From Thiohalocapsa sp. (GTDB lineage: Bacteria; Pseudomonadota; Gammaproteobacteria; Chromatiales; Chromatiaceae), in NCBI GenBank assembly GCA_021736785.1, contig JAIPFF010000007.1:62001-126000 (forward strand): a DNA stretch of 64,000 bases, in the 5' to 3' direction. A program made the position numbers and the translations under genes. The notes beneath the pieces were generated by a model. It was not told the DNA's origin and made no database searches. It was given only the letters and a program-made list of their open reading frames with translations. Positions 16,315 through 24,851 of the stretch are shown piece by piece (the first letter of the stretch is position 1; the number at the start of each line of letters is the position of its first letter).

Positions 16315-17150
16315 CCGACCGCGGCGCGATGCCGGTCACGCCGAAAACCGCGCCGCCGGCTCGACGCGCCATCGGCGAGGCCGGACAACGGGCCGGGCTC
16401 GGCTGGCTGGAACAGCTCGGCCTCGCTGCCGTCACGCTGGGCCTCTGCCTGGAGCACTATCTGTTGGTGCTGCTTGGCCGCGAGCGCCTCGACTTGCCCG
16501 CCTTCGCCGCGGCGCTGCGTCAGTCCGGGCTGTCGATCCTGCCGGTCGTCACCCTGGTCACCGCCGCCGTCGGCATCATTCTCGGCCGCCAGACCGCGGC
16601 GGTTCTCGAAGACTTGAACCTGCCGGGGCTGTTTCTGCTTTCGATCAGCTACGCCGTCGTGATGGAGCTGATCCCGCTTCTGGTCGGCATCATGGTCGCG
16701 GGGCGCGCCGGCGTGGCGCTGGCGGTGCGCCAGGCGACCCTCGTGGTCAGCGGGCAGATGGACGGGCTCCTCGTCAGCGGTATCGACCCCATCAAATTCA
16801 CGACTGCGCCGGTACTGCTGGCGATGCTGGCGATGTCCTTTGCCTTTGCTGTTTGGGGCAGCCTGGTCACCCTGGGCGCGGCCTTCCTTTGGCTGGTGGC
16901 GGCCACGGATCTTGCCGCCGTCGACTTGATCGACGCCCTGATGCGATCGCTGACGGCGGGGAATCTGCTCCAAGCGCTGAGTAAACCGCTGGTGTTCGCG
17001 CTGCTGATCGCGCTCATCGCCACGGTCAACGGCAGTGCCGCGGAGCGTGACCCGGAGGGCATCGGGCGGGCCGCCACGCAGACCATGATCGGCTCGGTGA
17101 CGACGATCCTGCTGATCGATCTGTTGTTCGTGCTGTGGTCGACGCAGTAA
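16311..17150 (+). CDS. MlaE-family ABC transporter permease
   Basis: 279 residues, five or six membrane segments. MlaE features are visible: an amphipathic N-terminal helix region (LGWLEQLGLAAVTLGL), then VTLVTAAVGIILGRQ, the central LGIxxxREL-like block here written VMELIPLLVGIMVAGRAG, and QMDGLLVSGIDPIKF, the coupling region that meets the ATPase. In Mla systems this protein moves phospholipids or other lipids in the inner membrane with an MCE protein. Starts with GTG inside the stop of the hydrolase gene and overlaps the ATPase gene by 16 bases. Confidence 0.9.
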   Translation: MTDRGAMPVTPKTAPPARRAIGEAGQRAGLGWLEQLGLAAVTLGLCLEHYLLVLLGRERLDLPAFAAALRQSGLSILPVVTLVTAAVGIILGRQTAAVLEDLNLPGLFLLSISYAVVMELIPLLVGIMVAGRAGVALAVRQATLVVSGQMDGLLVSGIDPIKFTTAPVLLAMLAMSFAFAVWGSLVTLGAAFLWLVAATDLAAVDLIDALMRSLTAGNLLQALSKPLVFALLIALIATVNGSAAERDPEGIGRAATQTMIGSVTTILLIDLLFVLWSTQ

Positions 17151-17905
17151 ACAAGGCGGATAGCGGCGATGAGGCCGCGGTGCTGATCGACGAGGTTTTT
17201 CAGCACGTCGGTGTCCACTGTGCGCTGTCCGGCGTCTCGCTGCGCGTGGCTCGCGGCGAAGGTCTGTTGATTATCGGGCCGAACGGCGCCGGCAAGACAT
17301 TGCTCACGCGCTTGATCGTGGGGCTCGATCCCCCGTCCGCCGGACATGTTACCGTGTTCGGCCGTGACCTGGCGCAGCTCGGTAATCGCGCCATGCGTCT
17401 GCTGCGCCGGCGCATGGGTGCCGTGCTGCAGCGCGGTTCCTTGCTCGACGGCCTGAGCGTGCTGGAGAATGTGTTGCTACCGCTGCGCGATACACCCATG
17501 TCAAAAAACGACATGGCACGGGCGGCACGGCTCGCGATGACGCAATTGCAACTGGACGGCATGGAAAATCACCGACCCGGCTCGCTCTCCCTGGGCCAGC
17601 GGCGGCGTGTGGAACTGGCTCGGGCGCTGATCCACCGGCCCGATCTGCTGGTCTGGGACGGTATCACCGACGGCCTCGACCGATCCGCCGTCAGCGAAAT
17701 CTTCGAAGTGCTGCGCACGCAACAGCAGGCGCGGGGGCTTACGGTCATCGCCACCGACAACAGCACGCCGGCCGACGTCGGCGAAAAGGACCGGGTCGCC
17801 GTGCTCGATCGCGGGCGGCTGCTGTTCGATGGCTCCCGAACGGCGCTCGAGTCCGCGGCCGAGGCGCGGGTAGATCTGCGTTATGTCGTCGAGGGGCGCC
17901 CGTGA
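17135..17905 (+). CDS. MlaF-like ABC ATPase lacking catalytic Glu and H-loop His
   Basis: 256 residues from GTG 17135. Walker A is intact (GPNGAGKT, 48-55), as are the Q-loop (Gln99) and the signature region LSLGQ (151-155). Walker B, however, reads LLVWDG at 171-176: the catalytic Glu that should follow the Asp is Gly176 (GGT at 17660), in DGITDGLD where DEPTTGLD is usual. The H-loop reads IATDNS (205-210) with no His. ATP binding should persist; normal hydrolysis is doubtful. All neighbours in the operon are intact, and the frame is clean, so this is not simple decay. Either the system works with very slow turnover, pairs with another ATPase, or has compensating residues. Confidence 0.88.
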   Translation: MVDAVNKADSGDEAAVLIDEVFQHVGVHCALSGVSLRVARGEGLLIIGPNGAGKTLLTRLIVGLDPPSAGHVTVFGRDLAQLGNRAMRLLRRRMGAVLQRGSLLDGLSVLENVLLPLRDTPMSKNDMARAARLAMTQLQLDGMENHRPGSLSLGQRRRVELARALIHRPDLLVWDGITDGLDRSAVSEIFEVLRTQQQARGLTVIATDNSTPADVGEKDRVAVLDRGRLLFDGSRTALESAAEARVDLRYVVEGRP

Positions 17906-17996
17906 CCGCGCCCGTCGATCCGCGGTCCGCGGCGTTTGCGAGTCCGGCTCCCGCGGGCCGATGCGCGGTGTGGGCGCCGGCGCCGGTGTCGGGGCG

Positions 17997-19088
17997 ATGA
18001 TTCGGCTCGAGCATCTGTATTCGCCGCCGGAGATCGGTGCCCCCGGTAAGCGCCGGGCCGTCAGTCGGCGCCGGGATCTGCTGCTCGCCGGCCTTTTCGT
18101 GGCGGCGATGATCGCGGTGCTTGTGCTGGTGCTGACGGTGCTCTCTCCGGGATTTTTCCGCGGTTACGATCTGCGCGCCTATTTTCTGGAGGCGAATGGG
18201 CTCGACCGCGGCATCGACGTGATGCAGGAAGGGTTCGTCGTCGGTCACGTGCAATCGGTAGAGCCGGTGTTCGCGGGCGACGCGGATCGCGGCGACTGCC
18301 CGTCGGCACCGGCCGAGCGCGCTCCTCAGCTGCCTTGCTTTCGCGCCACGCTGCGCATCCGGCACGAATGGCCGGTGCCGGCGGGAAGTGCCGCGCAGCT
18401 CGCGCCGGCGGGCCTGCTGAAGGGCAATGTGATCCGTATCCTGCCGGGTACCCAAGCAGAGTCGCTGCAGCCGCAGAGTGCGATTGCGACGCTGCCGCCG
18501 GAGCCGGACCTGCCTGCCCGGATCGCGAGCACGCTGGAACAGGCGCAGAGCACCATCGATCAGACCATTCGCCCGACATTGGTGCAGATCCAGGAGCGCA
18601 TTCAGGGGCTGCTCGGCAGCATCGACGCCGCCGGCGGCGATGCCGGTGACGGCATCGACCCCGGTCAGGGTGTCAACGAGGTCTTCGAACGCCTGAAGCG
18701 TCTCAGTGCCGACGTCGAGCGCATCGTCGACCCGGAGCGCATCGGTGCCATTCTGGCCGCCGTCGAGCAGTTGACCGCCAATCTGGCCGAGGTCTCGGGC
18801 ACGTTCACCGATCGCAGCGGCGATGTCCGCGAGGCCGTGCAGAGCTATACGGCGCTGGCCAGCGACATCCGCCGTGTCATCGCCGACAGCGAGCCGGAGC
18901 TCGACGCCTCGCTGGAGGATGCGCAGTTGCTGCTGCAGGAGTTGTCCGCCGCGTTGACGCCGATTCTGGCCAATGTCGAGACCGCCTCGCGTAATCTGGC
19001 GGCCCTGACCGGCGACCTGCGCCAGGATCCCAAATCTCTGCTGTTCAGGAGCCAGGAGAAGGAGCCGCAGCCATGGTTCGAGCGCTAG
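17997..19088 (+). CDS. MlaD/MCE-domain lipid-transport protein
   Basis: About 363 residues from ATG 17997; ATGs at 17883 and 17961 are in frame, but the homologous part begins at MIRLEHLYSPPEIG. One N-terminal membrane segment (about 27-50) anchors it in the inner membrane. A single MCE domain follows (RAYFLEANGLDRGIDVMQEGFVVGHV to IRILPG), with an insertion rich in Cys, Pro and Ala (residues about 95-115). The rest (about 175-360) is a long, largely helical region with repeated LTANLAEV-type heptads, as in MCE proteins that form a needle or sheath across the periplasm. It overlaps the lipoprotein gene by 16 bases. It should receive lipid from the permease and pass it across the periplasm; direction is unknown. 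Confidence 0.85.
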   Translation: MIRLEHLYSPPEIGAPGKRRAVSRRRDLLLAGLFVAAMIAVLVLVLTVLSPGFFRGYDLRAYFLEANGLDRGIDVMQEGFVVGHVQSVEPVFAGDADRGDCPSAPAERAPQLPCFRATLRIRHEWPVPAGSAAQLAPAGLLKGNVIRILPGTQAESLQPQSAIATLPPEPDLPARIASTLEQAQSTIDQTIRPTLVQIQERIQGLLGSIDAAGGDAGDGIDPGQGVNEVFERLKRLSADVERIVDPERIGAILAAVEQLTANLAEVSGTFTDRSGDVREAVQSYTALASDIRRVIADSEPELDASLEDAQLLLQELSAALTPILANVETASRNLAALTGDLRQDPKSLLFRSQEKEPQPWFER

Positions 19089-19720
19089 CGGTGCGGGTGT
19101 TCTCGTCGGCTCTGCTCGCCGCGGCGGTGTCGGCAGCACTGCTTGCCGGCTGCGGCGGCGAGCCGATCCGTGATGTCTATTTCAGTCTGCAGTCCGATGT
19201 GGATATCGCTCCGGGCCAGCGTCCGATTGCCGGCACGTTGCGCATCAGTCCGCTGACGGCAAGAGGTTTCGTGGCCGGCAGCCGCATCGTCTATCGCACG
19301 GCCGAGCAGCCGGAGCGGGTGCAGCGCTACAGTGAATACCTGTGGGAAGACGTGCCGGCGCGCGCCTTCGCCGACGATCTGTTGTCGGCGCTGCGGGCGG
19401 CGCACGCGTTCGAGAACGCGGTCACGTCCAGCGATCCGGCGCGCGCCGATTACTTGCTCGGCGGCGAGCTGAAGACGTTCGAGCATCGGCCCACGGACCG
19501 CCCGCCCGGCGTGCGCGCGGAGCTGACCCTGGTACTGGTGGACGGGCGCAGCCGGGCGTTGTTGGTCGAGAAGACCTTCGGCGGCTTCGAGCCCACGTCG
19601 CTCACGGCAGAGGGCCGCACCACACCTGCCGCCATGGTGGCCGCTTTCAACCGCCTCTCCGGTCGCATCATCGGCGAGGTCATCGCCGACGTTCAGGCGG
19701 TATCGAGGACGCTGCCGTGA
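19073..19720 (+). CDS. ABC-type transport auxiliary lipoprotein (PqiC-like)
   Basis: 215 residues. Signal peptide with lipobox LLAG-C (Cys about 28), followed by Gly-Gly, so probably sent to the outer membrane. The mature part matches the ABC_trans_aux/PqiC family: FSLQSDV, then LRISPLTARGFVAGSRIVYR, then YLLGGELKTFEHR. In related systems this lipoprotein forms the outer-membrane end of an MCE pathway. Its presence, and the lack of MlaB and MlaC, places this operon with the four-gene MCE type (permease, ATPase, MCE, lipoprotein) and apart from the classic Mla operon of E. coli. Confidence 0.85.
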   Translation: MVRALAVRVFSSALLAAAVSAALLAGCGGEPIRDVYFSLQSDVDIAPGQRPIAGTLRISPLTARGFVAGSRIVYRTAEQPERVQRYSEYLWEDVPARAFADDLLSALRAAHAFENAVTSSDPARADYLLGGELKTFEHRPTDRPPGVRAELTLVLVDGRSRALLVEKTFGGFEPTSLTAEGRTTPAAMVAAFNRLSGRIIGEVIADVQAVSRTLP

Positions 19721-19783
19721 TGCCGGCACGCTGCCCCTGCTCTTCCAGTCCGCGCGGTTCGTCCGGCGCGTCGGTTACCGCCG

Positions 19784-21130
19784 TTGTCTGATGCCTTGGC
19801 AACAGACCGGTTCGCCGCGCTGATGCCCGCGTGTGCCGGGCGGATGCCCGTTGCCTGGCAGCAACTGACGATTCCCGGCGTGCCCGCCGAGTTTGCACTT
19901 TCGCAGGAAGAGGTCGACGCGCCGCTGCCGCTGCAGCGCTTTCACCGACGCATCATTGCGCTGCTCGATGCCGGAGCCGGAGAATCCGACAGCCTGGCGC
20001 TGGTCGATAAGGCCATGCCCCACGCCCGCTACGACTTGATGATGAGCGAGGCGTCGGCGCGGGATAAGCCGACGCCGATGGATGTGTGCTCGGCCACCGG
20101 CGAGACGCTTTGGCGCACGGGGGCGGCCTTCGTGCGCTTCGTCTCCGAGCCGGAGCACCGCATGGCCTTCGGTCTGGATGGCGGCCAGCTGCATCTGGCG
20201 ATGAATTGCGATCCGGCCACGCGCGACCGGGAGAGCGTGCAGGCGGCGAAGCAATTTCACCTGCACCTACTTTACTGGACGGCCCGCGAGCTCGAGCCGC
20301 TGCGCTCGGCCGACCGGGCCGGCAGATGCTCGGATGGGCGGCTGACGCGGCAGTTGCTCGACCCCATGAGCTTTCTCGGCGCACGCATCATTCGCGAATC
20401 CCTGGCCGGCATGCCGCTCGGGATCGACGGGGCCAGCGTGCTGGCGGAGGATGTGAATGCAGTCTGCGCGGGCTTGCGGCCCCTCGGCTGCCTGATTCGG
20501 CTGCCGGGCTGGGCGGTGCTCGAGCTCCCGGCGTTCGAGGCGCTGATCCGGCGGCTCCACGCGCGGGTGCAGGAGACAGGTGCGGCGCTGCAGGCCGCCT
20601 TCACCGGCGCCGGCGAGCCGCCGCCGGCGTGGCACCGGCACGCGCTGCTGCCGCTGGCCGAGATCGTTCGACGCGTGCGCCGGCTCGGCTATTCATCCGG
20701 CGCTGCCGATGGCCTGGTGGCGCTGGCGGCGCGGCTGCGCGACTTGCCGCCGCGCAGTGCCTCCGTGCTCCGGCATGCCGCGCCGGGAGCGCGAAAGCAC
20801 TGTATGACGCTGAATCAGCCCTGCTATTCCCTGAACTTGCATGCACCGGTTCACAATGGGCCGCGCACGCCGCTGATCGACGCCGACGGCGTCTATCTGA
20901 TCGTGCAGACAAAGCTTTTCTCGGGCACCGGCGGCGCGGGCCTGCTGACGCTGAACGGCATCCCGAGTGTGCGCGTGATGCGCGGCCGCGGCGCGTTCAG
21001 CGAGCGGGCATGGCGAGGGCGCGCGGACTTCCAGCGTGCCTTCGCGCAGTATGCGTTGAGGAAGTCGGGGATCGACGCGGGCGATGCGACGGTGCGCCGA
21101 CTCCTGGACTTCGAGCGCGGCTGGGTCTGA
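19784..21130 (+). CDS. Protein of unknown function with an H-x-H motif
   Basis: 448 residues from TTG 19784; ATG 19823 is an in-frame alternative, and neither has a good ribosome site. Not recognised as a family I can name with confidence. No signal peptide or membrane segment. Around residues 155-170 it has KQFHLHLLYW, which recalls the H-x-H-x motif of HIT/GalT-type nucleotidyl transferases, and before it MNCDPATRDRES. Later parts contain YSLNLHAPVHNGP and LFSGTGGAGLLTLNGIPSVRVMRGRG. It ends 5 bases before the EamA transporter ATG, so the two are probably an operon. A sugar- or nucleotide-phosphate enzyme is a guess only. Confidence 0.7.
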   Translation: MSDALATDRFAALMPACAGRMPVAWQQLTIPGVPAEFALSQEEVDAPLPLQRFHRRIIALLDAGAGESDSLALVDKAMPHARYDLMMSEASARDKPTPMDVCSATGETLWRTGAAFVRFVSEPEHRMAFGLDGGQLHLAMNCDPATRDRESVQAAKQFHLHLLYWTARELEPLRSADRAGRCSDGRLTRQLLDPMSFLGARIIRESLAGMPLGIDGASVLAEDVNAVCAGLRPLGCLIRLPGWAVLELPAFEALIRRLHARVQETGAALQAAFTGAGEPPPAWHRHALLPLAEIVRRVRRLGYSSGAADGLVALAARLRDLPPRSASVLRHAAPGARKHCMTLNQPCYSLNLHAPVHNGPRTPLIDADGVYLIVQTKLFSGTGGAGLLTLNGIPSVRVMRGRGAFSERAWRGRADFQRAFAQYALRKSGIDAGDATVRRLLDFERGWV

Positions 21131-21135
21131 AGGGG

Positions 21136-22038
21136 ATGGATTTCTCGGCATTCGCCCCGTTTTGGATCGTCTTCTCTTTGCTGTCGGCGTTCTTTCATGC
21201 CTCGCGGATCGCCGTCACCAAGCATCTGAGCTTCAGCTTCTCTGCCCGCGCGCTGACGCTGTACGTGAACCTTGCGAGTCTGGTGGTGACGCTGCCGCTG
21301 ATCTTCTGGCACCACGACTTTCCGTTCCAAGAGCCGCTGTTTACGACCGTCGTGCTGCTCGGCGGTCTGATCTCCGGGCTCGGCGGCTGGGCGCTCAATA
21401 GCGCCATCCAGCGCAGCGAGGTGTCCCTGGTCGGTCCGGTCATGACATTGACCCCGGGCTTCGTCGTACTGATCGAATGGCTGGTGATCGGCGACCTGCC
21501 GGGCAGTCTCGGTGCTCTGGGGCTGCTGCTGCTCGTCGTCGGCAGCTATGTGCTGAGTGTGGAGCGGGAACAGACGAGCCTATGGCAGCCCTTCGTTCAG
21601 CTGTTTCGCGAGCCCGGCAGCGCGCTGACGCTGGTCGCGGCATTTTGTTTCGCGGCGGCATCGACCCTGGGGCGGGTCGGGGTGCAGATGAGCGACCCGC
21701 TGTCGTTCGCCGTCGTGGTGGCCGTCGTCAATCCTCTGGTGCTGTTCGCGCTGTTCAGTCTCCAGGACCATCGCTTCTACCGCGAGGCGTTCCCGGCCGA
21801 TATGCGTCGCCAACTGCGCCCCCTGTTGCTGCTCGGCTTGTTGTTCGCGCTGATGAGGATTGCCGATCAAATCGCGCTCAGCCTGACGCTGGCCTCCTAC
21901 GCCATGGCCGTGAAACGCACCGCGGGCATGTTCTCTGTTTTGCTCGGTCATTGGTACTATGGCGAGGGCCATCTGCTCCCGAGGTTACTCGGCAGCGCGA
22001 TTATGCTGCTGGGTCTCCTCGCGCTGACTTGGACCTGA
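21136..22038 (+). CDS. EamA/DMT-family transporter
   Basis: 300 residues from ATG 21136, which has AGGGG directly before it; the longer frame upstream is the shadow of the preceding gene. About ten membrane segments in two similar halves, each ending in an EamA-like block (WALNSAIQRSEVSLVGPVMTLTPGFVVLIEW in the first, SLTLASYAMAVKRTAGMFSVLLG in the second). This family exports metabolites such as amino acids or nucleotide sugars. A terminator hairpin follows 11 bases after the stop. Confidence 0.85.
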   Translation: MDFSAFAPFWIVFSLLSAFFHASRIAVTKHLSFSFSARALTLYVNLASLVVTLPLIFWHHDFPFQEPLFTTVVLLGGLISGLGGWALNSAIQRSEVSLVGPVMTLTPGFVVLIEWLVIGDLPGSLGALGLLLLVVGSYVLSVEREQTSLWQPFVQLFREPGSALTLVAAFCFAAASTLGRVGVQMSDPLSFAVVVAVVNPLVLFALFSLQDHRFYREAFPADMRRQLRPLLLLGLLFALMRIADQIALSLTLASYAMAVKRTAGMFSVLLGHWYYGEGHLLPRLLGSAIMLLGLLALTWT

Positions 22039-22048
22039 GGAGACGGAG

Positions 22049-22080
22049 CCCGAAAACACGGTTTTCGGGTTCTATCATTT
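22049..22080 (+). terminator. Rho-independent terminator after the EamA gene
   Basis: CCCGAAAAC, loop ACG, GTTTTCGGG: a perfect 9-base stem at 22049-22069 followed by TTCTATCATTTTC. Good terminator for the two-gene operon upstream. Confidence 0.8.
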
Positions 22081-22102
22081 TCAAGCGTTTAGACGTTTGA
22101 AA
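22079..22102. promoter_or_regulatory. Inverted repeat (one wobble pair)
   Basis: TTTCAAGCG (22079-22087) and CGTTTGAAA (22094-22102) around TTTAGA, with one G-T pair. It lies between the EamA terminator and the secreted protein gene and could be an operator or leader structure. Confidence 0.4.
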
Positions 22103-22126
22103 CTGGCGAGGCATCCTGCCCCGCAC

Positions 22127-22155
22127 GGCAAGCGCTGAATAGTTGAGCGCTTGCC
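22127..22155. promoter_or_regulatory. Perfect 10-base inverted repeat before the secreted protein gene
   Basis: GGCAAGCGCT (22127-22136) and AGCGCTTGCC (22146-22155) around GAATAGTTG, about 97 bases before the ATG at 22252. Could be an operator, a leader hairpin or a second terminator without T-run. Confidence 0.5.
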
Positions 22156-22251
22156 TGATTCATACCATCGACAACACAAAGAAGGGCCGGAAACGCCGCC
22201 CACCGGCGGCTCGATTTAGACTGGCCGAGATTGATACAACGAGGAGGAAGA

Positions 22252-22770
22252 ATGAAAACATCATCGACCCTGATACTCGCCGGCGCTCTCTGCAGCGCCA
22301 GCCTAGCCGCGCAGAGTGCTACCTTCATGGACGCCGAGTGGGCCTCCGAGCTTTGCCGGGCCTGGAACAAGAGCACGACGCTGACCACCGAGCTCGGCGG
22401 CGATCAATGGGCCGCCAACGACGGCGGTCGAGGTGTGAAGACCATCCAGATGTACCGCGATAAGTGCGGACTCGGCAGTAAGGTGGAATTGGAGATTACG
22501 AATAAGGACGGCAAAGCCATTTGCAGCCGCGGCGGCGCGGTCAAGAATGCATCGCCGGATTATGGTGTCGACTACCTGATGCATGCCACCGACGAAGACT
22601 GGGCCTGCATGGGCAGCGGCGCCTTCGGCTGCGGCGCCATGGGTGCCATGACCACCGGCAAACTGAAGTTCAGCGGGCCGAAGATGGAGGCGATGGGCGT
22701 GATGGGGCCATTCAATGCCTTCTTGACGCTGACGGGCGACGTGCCCGGCGACAAGAGCGCCTGCCCCTGA
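22252..22770 (+). CDS. Small cysteine-rich secreted protein, possibly SCP2-like
   Basis: 172 residues. The ATG at 22252 follows a very strong GAGGAGGAAG site; an upstream TTG would bury it. Signal peptide MKTSSTLILAGALCSASLAAQS with cleavage near AAQS-A, so periplasmic. Six Cys in the mature part could form three disulfides. The end (GAMTTGKLKFSGPKMEAMGVMGPFNAFLTLTGDVPG) resembles the last part of SCP2-type lipid-binding domains, where a hydrophobic pocket is closed by GKLK..GD segments. That is a weak match. Flanked by dyads upstream and a strong hairpin downstream, so a single-gene unit. Confidence 0.75.
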   Translation: MKTSSTLILAGALCSASLAAQSATFMDAEWASELCRAWNKSTTLTTELGGDQWAANDGGRGVKTIQMYRDKCGLGSKVELEITNKDGKAICSRGGAVKNASPDYGVDYLMHATDEDWACMGSGAFGCGAMGAMTTGKLKFSGPKMEAMGVMGPFNAFLTLTGDVPGDKSACP

Positions 22771-22906
22771 GGGGGTCCGGCATCCGTCGGGCGGCGACAG
22801 GGGCGAGCGCCGCGCGTCGTCGGCGAGATGATGTGATCCATCGCGGGTGAGGCGGCGTTCATCCCGATCGCACGCGGTCCACCCTGCTGTCGTTGCCTGG
22901 AAGTGG

Positions 22907-22935
22907 TCGGACCCGCGCTATCCGCGCGGGTCCGA
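22907..22935. terminator. Bidirectional hairpin between convergent genes
   Basis: TCGGACCCGCGC (22907-22918), loop TATCC, GCGCGGGTCCGA (22924-22935): a perfect 12-base stem between the secreted protein gene (plus) and cysNC (minus), ending 8 bases from the cysNC stop. No T-run on either side. Confidence 0.65.
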
Positions 22936-22943
22936 TCCGGTCA

Positions 22944-24851
22944 TCACTCCAAGCCTGAAATCACCTGGATGATCCGATCCGCGGCGTCCTCCGCGGACAG
23001 TCGGGTCGTGTCGATGTGGATCTCGGGTGCCTGCGGTACCTCGTAGGGGCTGTCGATGCCGGTGAAGTTGGTCAGCGTGCCCGCGCGCGCCTGCCTGTAA
23101 AGCCCCTTCTGATCGCGCGACTCCGCGACCTCGAGCGGCGCGTCGACGAAGACTTCGACGAACTCGCCCTCGGGCAGCATCTGCCGCACCATTCGCCGCT
23201 CGCTGCGGAACGGCGAGATGAAGGCCGTCAGCACGATCAGGCCGGCATCCGCCATCAACTTGGCGACTTCGCCGACCCGGCGGATGTTCTCCACACGATC
23301 GGCCTCGGCGAAGCCCAGATCGCGATTGAGGCCGTGGCGGACGTTGTCGCCGTCGAGCAGGAAGGTGTGCCGACCCATCGCGTGCAATTTCTTCTCGACC
23401 AGGTTGGCGATGGTGGACTTGCCGGACCCGGAGAGACCCGTCAGCCAGACCACGCGCGGCTTCTGGCTCTTGAGCTCCGCGTGCGCCTCGCGGTTCACCT
23501 CGATGGCCTGCCACGGAATGTTGTGGCTTCGGCGCAGTGCGAAGTGGATCATGCCGGCGCCGACGGTGCTGTTGGTCAGCCGATCGATCAGAATGAAGCC
23601 GCCCATGTCCGGATTCTCGGCGTAGGGATCGAAGGCCAACGGGCGGTCGGTGGAGATATTGCAGACGGCGATGCCGTTCAGCTCCAGCGTCTTGCCCGGC
23701 TCATGGGCCATGGTGTTGACGTTGACCTGGTACTTCTCGCTGGTGACCGACAGGGTCGCCGAGGCGGCGCCGAGCTTCATCAGGTAAGGACGTCCCGGCA
23801 GCATGGGCTCGTCCGCCATCCAGACAATGGTCGCCTCGAACTGATCGGCCACCTCCGGCACGGCGTCCGCGGCGGCGATGACCTGGCCGCGCGAGCAGTC
23901 GATTTCGTCCGCCAGCGTCAGCGTGACGGACTGGCCTGCATGCGCCTCGTCGAGATCGCCGTCCATGGTCAGGATGCGCGCTACCGTCGACGACTTGCCG
24001 CCCGGCAGCACGGTGACGGCGTCGCCCGGGCGAATGCTTCCGCTCGCGACCTGTCCGCAGAAGCCGCGGAAGTCGAGGTTCGGGCGGCTCACCCACTGCA
24101 CGGGCATCCGGAACGGCTGGCCGAGCTTGTGATCGTCGCCGATCTCGACGCCCTCCAGGTGCTCGAGCAGCACCGGACCGCGATACCAGGGCGTCGCATC
24201 GCTGCGCGTGGTGATGTTGTCGCCCTTGAGGCCGGACAGCGGCACCGCGACGAACTCGGTAATGCCGATCTGCTCGGCGAAGGCCCGGTAGTCGGCGACG
24301 ATGGCGTCGAAGGCGGCCTGGTCATAGCCCACCAGATCCATCTTGTTGATCGCCAGCACGATGTTGCGGATGCCGACCAGATGGGCCAGGTAGCTGTGTC
24401 GCCTGGTCTGGGTCAGCACGCCCTTGCGCGCGTCGATCAGGATAACGGCCAGGTCCGCGGTGGACGCGCCGGTGACCATGTTGCGGGTGTACTGCTCGTG
24501 CCCCGGGGTATCGGCGACGATGAATTTGCGCTTCTCCGTCGCGAAGAACCGATAGGCGACGTCGATGGTAATGCCTTGCTCGCGCTCGGCCGACAGGCCA
24601 TCGACCAGTAGCGCGAAGTCGATCTCCTGACCCTGAGTGCCGACCTTCTTCGAGTCGGATTCCAGCGCGGCCAGCTGATCCTCGAAGATCATTTTGCTGT
24701 CGTAAAGCAGGCGGCCGATCAGGGTCGACTTACCGTCGTCGACGCTGCCGCAGGTGATGAAGCGCAGCATGGTCTTGTGCTGATGCTGATCGAGGTAGGC
24801 ATCGATGTCCTCGGCGATCAGCGCATCGGTTTTGTAGACTGGATCGTTCAT
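22944..24851 (-). CDS. cysNC: Bifunctional sulfate adenylyltransferase subunit 1 / APS kinase
   Basis: 635 residues. The N-terminal half is the GTPase subunit of ATP sulfurylase: P-loop GSVDDGKST (35-43), DTPGHEQY and NKMDL, followed by elongation-factor-like beta barrels. From about residue 440 to the end lies APS kinase with its own P-loop GLSGSGKST and the [17 protein letters not shown] substrate region. Together with CysD it turns sulfate to APS and on to PAPS for cysteine synthesis or sulfonation. Its ATG overlaps the cysD stop by one base (TAATG). All key residues are present. The fusion is common in proteobacteria. Confidence 0.97.
   Translation of the reverse strand: MNDPVYKTDALIAEDIDAYLDQHQHKTMLRFITCGSVDDGKSTLIGRLLYDSKMIFEDQLAALESDSKKVGTQGQEIDFALLVDGLSAEREQGITIDVAYRFFATEKRKFIVADTPGHEQYTRNMVTGASTADLAVILIDARKGVLTQTRRHSYLAHLVGIRNIVLAINKMDLVGYDQAAFDAIVADYRAFAEQIGITEFVAVPLSGLKGDNITTRSDATPWYRGPVLLEHLEGVEIGDDHKLGQPFRMPVQWVSRPNLDFRGFCGQVASGSIRPGDAVTVLPGGKSSTVARILTMDGDLDEAHAGQSVTLTLADEIDCSRGQVIAAADAVPEVADQFEATIVWMADEPMLPGRPYLMKLGAASATLSVTSEKYQVNVNTMAHEPGKTLELNGIAVCNISTDRPLAFDPYAENPDMGGFILIDRLTNSTVGAGMIHFALRRSHNIPWQAIEVNREAHAELKSQKPRVVWLTGLSGSGKSTIANLVEKKLHAMGRHTFLLDGDNVRHGLNRDLGFAEADRVENIRRVGEVAKLMADAGLIVLTAFISPFRSERRMVRQMLPEGEFVEVFVDAPLEVAESRDQKGLYRQARAGTLTNFTGIDSPYEVPQAPEIHIDTTRLSAEDAADRIIQVISGLE

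Noticed and set aside
20086-21135. Upstream extension of the EamA frame
   Set aside because: Overlaps the unknown 448-residue gene in another frame; the EamA protein begins at MDFSAFAPFW.
23016-24611. Plus-strand open frame opposite cysNC
   Set aside because: Shadow of cysNC with compositionally biased translation.
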